NCBI RefSeq assembly: GCF_900105065.1
Contig: NZ_LT629749.1
Coordinates: 186,001 to 250,000 of the forward strand
DNA: 64,000 nucleotides
Origin: Friedmanniella luteola
GTDB taxonomy: Bacteria > Actinomycetota > Actinomycetes > Propionibacteriales > Propionibacteriaceae
Direction of reading: 5' to 3'
Below, one piece after another: positions 28,085-37,800 of the stretch; position 1 is the stretch's first letter; the number at the start of each line of letters is the position of its first letter. The notes under the pieces are model-generated. The model saw only the letters and a program-made list of their open reading frames with translations. It did no database searches and had not been told where the DNA came from. The translations under genes and the position numbers were made by a program.

Positions 28085-28132
28085 GGTTGATGTGTGAACC
28101 AGACCCTACGCTCTTTGGTTCACATGTCAACC
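28085..28132. promoter_or_regulatory. Inverted-repeat operator upstream of the F420-reductase-like gene
   Basis: GGTTGATGTGTGAACCA (28085-28101) and TGGTTCACATGTCAACC (28116-28132) are inverted repeats matching at 15 of 17 positions, with a 14-bp spacer. They lie 19-66 bp upstream of the gene start. The arm recurs upstream of the MarR gene. Confidence 0.6.
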
Positions 28133-28323
28133 GGTTCGGCTGCTCGGCGGCCCCGCGGTGCGCCGGGTGCGTGCCTCCGGCGCCGACGCCGACGGCCTCA
28201 GGTGGTCGTGGCCGACCCGGCCGTCAGCTGCTGGCGGCTCGTCCTCACGAGCTCCGGAGGTCCGGGCGGCCCAGCTCCTGCGGTCACCCGGAGGCGGGAG
28301 AACGTCCCGCTAGGGTGCGGAAC

Positions 28324-28917
28324 ATGCCGTCAGCCATCCTCGTGCGTCGATACCAGCTGTTCGACTCGATGCTCGGGCTGCTGCCCAGGGGTCGCCTCGT
28401 CGATCTCGGCACCGGGCACGGGGCCTTCGCCCTGCGGGCCGCTCAGCAGGGCTGGCAGGTGACCGGGGTGGACGCCCGGGCCGACCGGATCCCGGATGAC
28501 CCCACCGTGACGTGGCAGATCACGGACATCCGCGAGGTGGACCTCGCCCCGTACGACGTCATCGCCTGCCTGGGGTTGTTCTACCACCTGGAGCTGGAGG
28601 ACCAGCTCGCGTTGCTCCGACGCTGCGCCGGGACCCCGCTGATCCTGGACACGCACGTGGACAACGGGGGCGGCAAGCATCCACTGAGCGAGCGGCAGAC
28701 CTTCGGTCCGTACACCGGCAGCTACTACCGGGAACCGGGCCGCCTGACGTCCTCGTGGATCAACGAGCGCTCGTTCTGGCCCACGCCCGAGACGCTGCAC
28801 CAGATGTTGGCCGACCACGGCTACCCGGTGGTCCTCGAGGCGCACCCGTACGTCGTGCCCGACCGGACCTTCTACCTCGCCCTGCCGGAGCCGCGGCCGG
28901 TCGGCGACGAGGAGTAG
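28324..28917 (+). CDS. Class I SAM-dependent methyltransferase
   Basis: A 197-aa methyltransferase. Motif I is VDLGTGHGAFAL, with the acidic end of strand 2 in TGVDARADR and the motif II/III region YDVIACLGLFYHLELEDQLALLRRC. The C-terminal substrate region (NGGGKHPLSERQTFGPYTGSYYREPGR) resembles methyltransferases next to glycosyltransferases, but no specific substrate can be named. The start is the ATG at 28324. It is the last chromosomal gene before the integrated element. Confidence 0.82.
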   Translation: MPSAILVRRYQLFDSMLGLLPRGRLVDLGTGHGAFALRAAQQGWQVTGVDARADRIPDDPTVTWQITDIREVDLAPYDVIACLGLFYHLELEDQLALLRRCAGTPLILDTHVDNGGGKHPLSERQTFGPYTGSYYREPGRLTSSWINERSFWPTPETLHQMLADHGYPVVLEAHPYVVPDRTFYLALPEPRPVGDEE

Positions 28918-28990
28918 CGCGGCGGCACGAAGAGCAGGACCGGGACCGCCGGAGCCCCCCGGCAGGTGGACGCTCCGGCGGGGCGTCCGA

Positions 28991-29059
28991 CCTGGTGAAC
29001 TGGCGGAGGATACGAGATTCGAACTCGTGAGGGCTTTCACACCCAACCCGCTTTCCAAG
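28991..29059. repeat. attL: 69-bp direct repeat (displaced tRNA-Ser 3' end)
   Basis: Identical to 46600-46668. It starts CCTGGTGAACTGG and ends CTTTCCAAG, running from just outside the CCA end to the anticodon loop of tRNA-Ser(GGA), read on the minus strand. The sequence after it does not complete a tRNA, so this is the displaced copy. Confidence 0.92.
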
Positions 29060-29154
29060 TCCCCTAGCCGGCGGTTCGGAAGCACCAGGAGCGTCGCACG
29101 AGCCGGGATGGAAGCCACCGTGGGCCTACATGTACGGGGACGGACTCCCTCAAC

Positions 29155-29173
29155 TGAGACTAGAAGTGAGACT
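29155..29173. repeat. Arm-type integrase/Xis site candidate, left
   Basis: Two direct TGAGACT copies 12 bp apart (29155 and 29167), 96 bp inside attL. The same paired arrangement occurs inside attR at 46522-46540. The flanking region 29060-29553 contains no gene. Confidence 0.45.
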
Positions 29174-29489
29174 GCCCAGGGCTTCGTTTCCCACTGTCCC
29201 GGCTGGAACGGCGCTAGTGCGCGGAGGGGCTGCCGAGCCCGATGGGTCAGGGCACGTCGATGCCTGACCGACCCAGTGGCGATCTCCCCAGGTCACGGTG
29301 GTAGGACAACGGCGTCCTCATGTCCCGGAACTGCTACCAGGTGAGCAGCAGCGGACGGCCAGGCGGCGCAGGCCTGCCCTACAGCCCAGAGCGAGTATCG
29401 ATGGCGGGTCCGGCGGCCGTAGCGGGCTCCACCTGATAACGTCCGGACCCAGATCGCTGACGTCGAGCGTGCCCCGATGGTGGGGGTCG

Positions 29490-29504
29490 TAGATCATTGA
29501 TCTA
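29490..29504. promoter_or_regulatory. TAGATCA/TGATCTA palindrome upstream of the HEPN-like gene
   Basis: TAGATCATTGATCTA has perfect 7-bp arms around one base. It lies 50 bp before the GTG start of the 500-aa gene, where an operator would be expected. Apart from this and the arm-type repeat, 29060-29553 holds nothing I can identify. Confidence 0.4.
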
Positions 29505-29553
29505 GGACGAGGTTCGACCCCTCCGCGCTCGCATCCAAGACAAGGTGACCTAA

Positions 29554-31056
29554 GTGAGCACGACGTTGAGATGGAAGGTGCTGACGCGGCTCAGCCGCGA
29601 GGTCGGACGACCCGCCGATCTCGAGACCGTTGCCTTCGTTGCCCAGCCGAGCACCGGTATCTACTCTCAGTTCTCCCTGCCGCTCAACCGGTCATATATT
29701 CCTCTCGCGCTCATCCCGACCGCAACCTTCTACCAGGCTCTGCGAAGTCATCTGCGGGGGACGGGTCTTGAGGAGCTCGCGTCCAAGAGTCCGCGGACAA
29801 CACTCCCTGGCCTAGGGGACTGTGCTGTTTCGATCCAGCTGCGGCTCTATACACCCAACATCTTGGTGATGACAATCACGGTCGTCTCCGCCGTAACCGG
29901 CTTGCTTGAGGAGAGTTTCCAGAACTTAGTCTCACTACGAGCGATGAGTGAAGGCCTCCGCAAGTACGCACGTATCGTCGCGGGAATCGTGGATTCAGGT
30001 GAACATAAGCGTCCCAGTGAAGGTATGAATCTCCGAGTGGTGCCGGCTTATCACTTGTCATATGACGCAGACCAGCGGGGGCGTCGCCTAGACGACCTAG
30101 ATGTGGACTACGAAAGAAGAGTAGTGGCTCTTCTAATCGGCGCTAGCGAGCCAGATTCCCTACAGCCGACTCTAGTTTCTGACATCTTGTATGAGAATCG
30201 AGAATTAAACGCGAAGGACAGCAGGCAACTGCTGTTGCTCAATAAGCAGGGCCTTCTCCTGCTCGCCGACCGTAAGTCTCGAGCGGGTGATGCTAGGGTC
30301 CGGTTCTCGCGCAACTTTGATCTAATCGAACTTGTGAGAGTTTTCCAGCTGTTCCTTGAGGAATTCCCACAGAATCGCCATGGACGGGAGAACTTCGTAG
30401 ATTACATTTATGCGCAGATTCGGTCCTTCCTGATGTATCCGGATGCGGTGCTTGCTCAGAGTTACACTAACCGACTTGCATGGCAGTTGTTGGTGGACTC
30501 TCATCGTCTAGTTGATCAATTCGACATGATCCAAGCCAATAACTCGCGCATCGTGGAGCAAATCGACCAGAAACAGCCACTCTTCGCGCAGGTTAGCGAC
30601 CGTTGGTGGAAGTCGCCAGATTTCGGATCTGAGTTCGATATCGCAGCGTTGGCGATGTCCAAGACGCTCGGACGGTTGACGGATAGTGCACTTCGTCTCA
30701 GCATCCTTGAGGATCTCAGGGAATCGGAGACGAGTTTGGCCGGCAAGAATCACAAGGCAGCTGTTGTTATGGCAGGAGCAGCCGTTGAGGCCATGTTGCT
30801 AGCGTTGCTCGAACAGGAGACATCGCTTCCCGTCAATCGTCTCCGCAACATGGGACTGCACGAGCTAGTAGAGGCTGTGAGGAAGGAAGGCCTCGTCTCG
30901 GACGAGGCCATGCTCGACTTGCTCGATAATACTTTGCGCCAATGGCGCAACTTCATCCATCCCGGGAAAGCGTTGAGGACCGGTGTGTCCTTAACTGAGG
31001 ATCATGCAACTATCGTTGCGACAGGAGCCATTGCCCTCGCCAAGTCGCTGACCTGA
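29554..31056 (+). CDS. Cargo protein with HEPN-like C-terminal domain, function unknown
   Basis: A 500-aa protein I cannot place in a family as a whole. The N-terminal 130 residues look alpha/beta, the middle (about 160-340) is mixed with VVALLIGASEPDSL and LLLLNKQGLLLLADRK. The last 130 residues are helical: KAAVVMAGAAVEAMLLALLEQ, then a turn, then LRQWRNFIHPGK, a motif seen in HEPN/DUF4145-type domains (RNxIHP; the first Arg gives RX6H). HEPN domains are often RNases or nucleotide-modification targets in defence and toxin systems. The start is GTG at 29554. Codon use is clearly less GC-biased than the chromosome. It lies 745 bp upstream of the STAND nuclease on the same strand. Defence involvement is inference. 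Confidence 0.6.
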   Translation: MSTTLRWKVLTRLSREVGRPADLETVAFVAQPSTGIYSQFSLPLNRSYIPLALIPTATFYQALRSHLRGTGLEELASKSPRTTLPGLGDCAVSIQLRLYTPNILVMTITVVSAVTGLLEESFQNLVSLRAMSEGLRKYARIVAGIVDSGEHKRPSEGMNLRVVPAYHLSYDADQRGRRLDDLDVDYERRVVALLIGASEPDSLQPTLVSDILYENRELNAKDSRQLLLLNKQGLLLLADRKSRAGDARVRFSRNFDLIELVRVFQLFLEEFPQNRHGRENFVDYIYAQIRSFLMYPDAVLAQSYTNRLAWQLLVDSHRLVDQFDMIQANNSRIVEQIDQKQPLFAQVSDRWWKSPDFGSEFDIAALAMSKTLGRLTDSALRLSILEDLRESETSLAGKNHKAAVVMAGAAVEAMLLALLEQETSLPVNRLRNMGLHELVEAVRKEGLVSDEAMLDLLDNTLRQWRNFIHPGKALRTGVSLTEDHATIVATGAIALAKSLT

Positions 31057-31801
31057 GGTGCCCGAGTGGCCGAGCAGGAGATGCCCTTAACGTGCGTTGT
31101 TCAGCGGGCCGAAATGCAACGTATGTGCGTTCGATCTCAAGCCGATCAGGTACTAGCAATAACCTGAACTGTGCCTCGTCAAGTTGCAGGACGCACCTAT
31201 TCGCAGGATAGATCGTTCCTTCCCCCTAAAAGTTAAGCACTCGCTGGGTGATCCTTTAACCCGGGATCATCAACGCGCTTCTCCCGCCTACTCTCTATCT
31301 GTATAGTTATCAATCTTAATCGGGAGTGGTAGGCGGCGGCCGCGAAGCGGCCCGCAGCGAAGCGAGGACACGCGGAGCGGCCCGAGCGCAGCGAGCGAGC
31401 TTGATCTAGTAGAGCCAAAATCGGCAGAGGCGAGGTGCGAAACTCCTGGCGCGACCACCAGCAGGGTCTTCACCTCACCTGAAGGAGCCCTAACATCTCC
31501 CGAGCCAGTGTTGCTTCGAGCCCCTAGCCGACCCTGACCGACGGGCGCTGCTGTACCCTCTCTTGCTATCGGCAGCGGACGCCACTTGCAGGAGTTTGCA
31601 ACGCGAAGTTGTGGAACCGGACGAATGGCTAATCTGGCGTGAATATCCTCTCGCAACGACATGTGGGCCCTGACCAGCTCCACGCACAAGCACGGTCTCG
31701 GTCTTAATCCGGCAAGACGGTGCAGGACGATCGGACGGGCAGATGATGAGTGAGAGCATTTCCCTGATCGAAGCATCGGCGGCAACAGTGGGATATCATC
31801 C
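31057..31801. other. 745-bp non-coding region with structured repeats
   Basis: No convincing gene. It holds a hairpin TGATCC/GGATCA near 31240-31270, an AT-rich patch (TATAGTTATCAATCTTAAT, 31302-31320) enclosed by inverted repeats CCGCCTAC (31284-31291) and GTAGGCGG (31329-31336), and a block of short GC-rich repeats (31337-31400: GCGAAGCGGCCCGC, GGAGCGGCCCGAGCGC, CAGCGAGCGAGC). A minus-strand frame at 31288-31818 has no recognisable domain and poor composition. The region must contain the promoter of the STAND gene and may encode an RNA. Confidence 0.45.
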
Positions 31802-34800
31802 GTGGTGAGGCCAGACACTCTTCGTGCCAGCAGAGACGGGGATCAGTTCCACTACACCTGGGCGGCGCGCCAGTCGCTGCGGTTACTGGACGCGAGTTCC
31901 GGTCTAGCAGCGATTCTCGTAGAAGCCGTTGACCCGAGCGAGCATCGACGTCAGAGCGATCAGCGCCTGGATCAGCCGGGCGCAACGGATGAACAGCTGC
32001 GGGACGAGGACGAGGCCTCAACGTCGTCCACCGGCGATGAGGTGATCGACCTAGCCGAGTATTGGGGATCCAGCGATATCGACAACGCCGACCAGGTCGT
32101 GTACCGACAGTTCAAGCACTCGACTGTCCATCCTGATGAACCCTGGACTTTCTCATTTCTCACTAAAACGATCCTAGGGTTTGCGCGAAAGTATCGAGTC
32201 CTCAGTAGAGATCACCCTGCAGCGTTGGCCAACGTCTCCTTCGAATTCGTCACGAATCGTCCGATAGCCGATTCAGCCTCGATTCTCCTTGAGGAGCTCC
32301 GGCAGGCGAAGAGTTCGCGAGCCTCAGACACTGTGCGAGAAAAACTAGAGAGTGTCATCGACGGAAAGGATATCGCAAGATTCGCCGGTCAGATCAAGGT
32401 CGACGATCAAGCGTCGTCATTGCGAAAGCTGCGCGCACTACTAGCGGTGCAAGTCGCAGACTTCCTTCCTGGTGCTCCAGGCGATCAGGACCTCCTCTTG
32501 CGCGAGATGATCGCGAGCCGCGCCACGTCGATCGTTGGCCACCAACCGGCGGTTCGTCGCGAAGACGTCCTAGCCGCGCTGAAGACCTCGGAGGATCAGC
32601 TTCTACCCGCGCCAAACCTGATCAGCGCGCGTGCCAATTCCGTCAACAGACACCAGTTTGAGCACGTCAGTAGAGAGATACGCTCCGCCCAGGGGCGTCC
32701 CGTCGTCATTCACGGCCCTGGAGGTGTCGGAAAGAGCGTCTTGTCGATGACTCTCGAGCGAACCGATTCTCCTGGATCCGCAACATTCGTCTATGACTGC
32801 TTCGGTAATGGCTCCTACCGACGGCCGAGTGCTGCTAGGCATCAAGCGAAGCAGGGGTTGATCCAGCTCGCTAATGAGTTCGCCTCCCGGGCTCTGTGTG
32901 AACCCCTGATCCCCTCGGCGACCGCCGACGACTCGGACTACGCCAGGGCCTTTCTCCAACGTCTTGAAAGGGCGGCGGCGGCGCTTGCTGCAGGCGCACC
33001 TGATGCTCTGCTTACTATTGTAATCGACGCGGCAGATAACGCCGCGATGATTGCTGAGGACCTGGGTGACCGGTCATTCGTGATTGGCCTGCTCCGCGAG
33101 TCCCTCCCCGTGAATGTCAGGCTGGTTGTGACCTGCCGTACTGAACGAAGGCACCTCCTCCGACTTCCGGCGAATCACCTAGATTTGTCCCTCCGTGGGT
33201 TCGAGCTCGACGAGACTCGGGCACATCTGGAGCTGACCTTTCCCTCAGTATCCACCGCCGACGCAGCCGAATTTCATACTCGAACAAGTCATAACCCCCG
33301 TGTACAGGCGACTGTGCTGGACGCGACGACAAGTCTGCAAGAGGCTCTTGACTGGCTCGCACCAACGCCCGTTTCCGCGAGCGTCGCACTCGACGCCATC
33401 ATTGGACGACAGGTGGCGGCCGTACGAGATAGCCATCACATCTCGACCGCCGAAGTCGACGAGATCTGCACTGGGCTCGCTGCACTTCGTCCAATGATCC
33501 CTGCCCGGGTACTCGGCGAGCTCGCAGGCGTCGACGAGTCGGTCGTGCTCAGCTTCGTTGCGGACTTGAGGGGGCCTTTGCTCATCGATGGCGGAACTGT
33601 TCAGTTCCGCGACGAACCCACTGAAACGTGGTTTCGAATCACCTACCGGCCGAAGGGTGCTCAACTCGACGCTTTCCTCGATCGCCTTACTCCGCTAGCA
33701 AATCATGATGCCTACGTTGCAACATCGCTGCCCGCGCTTCTTTTCGAGGCGCGACGGTTCGATGACCTGGTAGACCTCGCGTTATCTGATGACGCACTTC
33801 CCGACAATATGCTTCCGCCCACTCAGCGCAACGAACTTCAGAGACGCGAAATCGCTCAACAGAGGACGCATTTCGCGCTCACGGCCGCGCTGCGTCAAGA
33901 TGGCGATCTCGCCGCAGCCAAGCTTGCGCTTCGCCTGGGTGCGCTCACCGCAGGCCGCACTCGACGACTATCGCTAATAGCTGATAACACCGATCTCGCA
34001 GCCCAATTCCTTGAGCCTCACTTGCTGGAGCAGTTGGTTGCCAATCGAAGCATCCTTCGCTCTTGGCCAAATTCCAATCTGTTGTACGAGGGCGCACTTC
34101 TCGCCGGCGCCCCAGGTCAGACGGATCAAGCCCGGAATCGCCTTCGCAGCGCCACCACCTGGGTCCGCGCGTGGACGCAACAAGCGATGCGCGACGGTAC
34201 TGATTCAAGCATCACCGAACAGGACATCCTGCAGATTGCTTGGGGTCTGATCAACACCGATGGGCCGGGAGCTTGTGTCGAGTACCTTCGACGGTGGAAA
34301 CCGCGGACTCTTGCCTTCGATGTGGGAGTTCAGGTCGCTCGCAGGCTGGCAGACGCAGGACGTCAGGACGACATTCACTCGCTGGCTCTCAAAGCCCGGG
34401 GAAAGCACCTAAAGTTTGCTATCGCCCAAGTCTGTGCTGAACGAAACTTGATCACCCCTCCGGATGTGACAAGGCGCCTACTGGCATGCTTGGTGCGCCG
34501 ACGCAAGCGACTCTCACCTAGCCGGCACGTCGACCAGCCAGGGGCGGCGCCCTTGAACGAGCAAGTCGAGCAGGGTCTCACAGCGACGACTTGGCTCCTG
34601 ACGCAAGCGCTATCGGCAGGGATTGTGACACCTGTCGAGGCTCTGCGCGTATTGAACCTCTATCTTCCTACCGACATGGGCTACCGAACAGGCGAGTTCC
34701 ACCGGCATGACATGTGGCAGCCTGTACTCGGCTTTGCGCTACGTGCTTGGTTAGAGGGCCATGAACTGACAGCGACCGAAATCGAAGGCGCGGCGGTCAG

Positions 34801-37800
34801 CAAAGCAAGAGGACGAGAGAAGTACGAGTCCTCGCGAGTCCTCCGCGCGTATGAAGCCAACGTGACGCCGCTGGTGTCCTGGGCGACGCTGTGGACCAAG
34901 TACCACTTGGAGCCAACCCCAGAACGGTTGCTCGAAGTATCGGAGCGAGCGAGATCCTTTCTGGCTCGGCAGAGGAGAAGCGAGTTTCCCGGTGAGGAAG
35001 TTGATGGACCTCAACTTAACATCACCGTGTCCGTAATTGTTGCTCTGCTTGTCGGGAATTCGACTCTGGTGCCCGCTCAGGAAGTTATAGAGTTCTGCGA
35101 GCGCAACCGAGCACGTCTCTGGAGATCGACTCTTATCCTCCTCACCCAGCAGGCCAGCTCCAGCCCCGTACTCGCTGTAACCGCTGCGAGACTGGCCCGC
35201 CAAGTTCATGCGGATTTGGCTACGGCCCGAGAAGACGCGTACGAGAAGGCAAAGGATCTGGTCATGCTGGCGCGCGCCACTCTCCGAACATCTGCCCATG
35301 AGGCTGCCGTTCATTTCCAGGCAGCGTTAGAGACCTCCAATGCCATTGGGGACGACGTGTGGGAGCGGTGGGAGGCACTGCTCAAAGTGGCCCAAGTTGC
35401 GGGCGAGACCAGCGGTGACGAGCCCGGACGCGCCTACAGGCTAGGCCAGATTGCGGAGGGGATTGAGGCCTACCTCGGAGACTCTCTGGACTACACGCGA
35501 GTAACAAGGATCGCCGCGGGCCTTCATCTTCCGGAGGCCTTGGCGCTCGCGTCGCGCTGGAGAGATCGACGCGTTGCTCCAGTCAGTCGCCTCGCTGAAG
35601 CATTCTGTGGCGGCGGTAGTGCGTTGGTGCTCCAGGACCCGGCTATCGTGCTCGCACTATTGCCGCTCTGCGACCGTGACCCCGAGTTGGAGGTTCTGGC
35701 GACCGCCCTCAAAGCCTCCGCCGCGCCGCCAGGTGAAGCCATCATGTCGCTTCTACACTTCCTGCGCGCAAGGCCCCTCCCGCCCGAATCGCTAGACTGG
35801 CTACTGACGGAAGTCGGCCTCTCCCGAGCCATCATCGCTGCAGCGGATCCCTCCCTGCTGCCGCAAACCCTGAGGGACGGCCAAGGGCCAATCATCCCTA
35901 ACTCCATTGCACGAGACTGGGGTAGTAGGAGGGACGACGATTTGGCTCGTCCGATGTACGGCGAGTTTGACCTACAAACCACGGGTGGGTGGGCTGGGGC
36001 TCTGCAGCGAGCCCATAGCGCCAATGACACTGCCGGCCTCTTCAACCACGTGATGAGTGGTTCGCCGTCTCCGGCGGTCATCGCGGCGTTCGGTAAATGT
36101 CCTGCGGTCACCGAGTGGGATCTGTCGCGTTTTCTTGCTTCATTGGTCAAGTCGGACCTCTCGATGGGTGCTCAGGCAGCCCTGGACGCAGCGCTGCAAG
36201 ACCTACTGTCCCGGCTGGGTGCCGCCCATCTACTCGTGTCCTATCGTCTGGTTGATGTCTCGCTCATGCGTCGCCTCACCGGATTCGACACTGACTACGA
36301 GCGGGTGGCGAGCCGCGCCTTGGCGAATCAGGTCACCTTCAGCGCGGAGCAAGCGTTCGCTCTGGCGGGGCACCTTGCAGCTCGACTCGGTCCAACAGAC
36401 AGGCTCGATCTCCTCGACGCTGCTACCAGTCTGTTTGACGACGCGGTGCCACTGGACCGGTTTGGCGGACATCGCCCCATTGGGATGGCGGGAGCTGTGG
36501 ACATCGCCACGGCGGTGGCCTGTCTGATTTGGGCGGCTCTGGGCGACCCGGCTCCTGAGACTCGTTGGCGAGCGGCGCACGCAGTACGACTAATCGTCTC
36601 GCATGACCTGTCGAACTTGGCTGATCGTCTCTGCGAGGTGGCGATTGGCACCGTCTCTACCGTTCCTTTCAGGGACTCGAGGCTGCCGTTCTACGAGAAG
36701 CATGCAACGCAGTGGCTTGTGATGGCAGTCTCAAGAGCTTCCCGCGATGCGTCGCCGAGGAGTTTCGCGAGGTTCGCTCCAATAATGACCAAGGTCATAA
36801 AGAGCGCTCCGCACGCGGTTAATACCCCCATGGCCAGAGAGATCTTGCTGCTCCTTCTTAGGTGCAATTTGCTTTCGGGTGACCCGCAAGAGTACAACGG
36901 CCTGCAAAAGCGCGGTGCACAGATCGGAGTAGTACGTCGCACGATTCGAGCCCGTCAGTTGAACGTTAGAGCATTCGCAGATTTGGTCGGAATGGCGGCG
37001 GCTTACTCCTTGGATGACCCGACGGGGAACGTCAACTCGGAGGAGGGCCTCGGTTCCCCAGACAGAGATGCGATCGAAGCTCGATTCGAGGACAGTAACA
37101 ACGAGGACGACGAAGACGACAACCAATTTAGGTTCTTCTTCGACTTTCGCCAATATTGGTGTGATGAGCTCGGTGAAGCGTTTGGCCTGACAGGTATGTC
37201 GATCCAAAGGCTCGTGCAAGAGGTTCTGCTTGAGCGGTGGAAGATCGCTTCGCGGGGCCGCTCCGAGGATGATCCTCGCGCCGAGCTTCGGCTGTACTCG
37301 GAAGGCCGTCAGACCTACAAGAGCGATTGGCCCAAGGAAGAGGATCTAGACTTCTACTTGGCCATTCAAGGGTTGTATGAGGTGGCCGGAAGCCTATTGC
37401 AACTACTACCGGTCGCTCAGACTTACGACGAGGACCTAGAGTCAGGGGAGACGGCATACTCGCGATTCCTGGCCCGCCATACGCCCACTCGTAGTGATGG
37501 CCGGTGGCTCGCGGACCGTAGAGATGCACCACCAACTTACGCAATGATCCGGTCAGGATCAGGCATGGCTAGCCGCGCTCAAAGCGAGGATAGCGAGTGG
37601 GTCTCCCATATCGATGTCCAGAGCTTTCAGCGCGAGCTATTAGCCGAACCCGGTCGCCTCGCCGTGTCGGCTTATCGCTCTACTCGAGATTACGACAGGA
37701 GCGAGACGGTCCGTGTGATGAGCGCCTTGGTGACGCCAGGTACGGCCCCCGCACTGCTTCGTGCCTTACAAACCTCCCCAGACAAGCGCGCATATCGGAT

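Noticed and set aside
31057-31110. A 5' stretch GGTGCCCGAGTGGCCGAG that looks like a tRNA-Ser/Leu start
   Set aside because: No matching anticodon arm, T-arm or acceptor 3' strand follows within tRNA length; probably chance or a remnant too decayed to name.
31337-31400. GC-rich short repeats (GCGAAGCGGCCCGC type) as a CRISPR-like array
   Set aside because: Repeats are irregular and abutting with no spacers; no cas genes are present.
31288-31818. 176-codon minus-strand frame in the gap before the STAND gene
   Set aside because: No domain, no ribosome site and it crosses the repeat block; not convincing.
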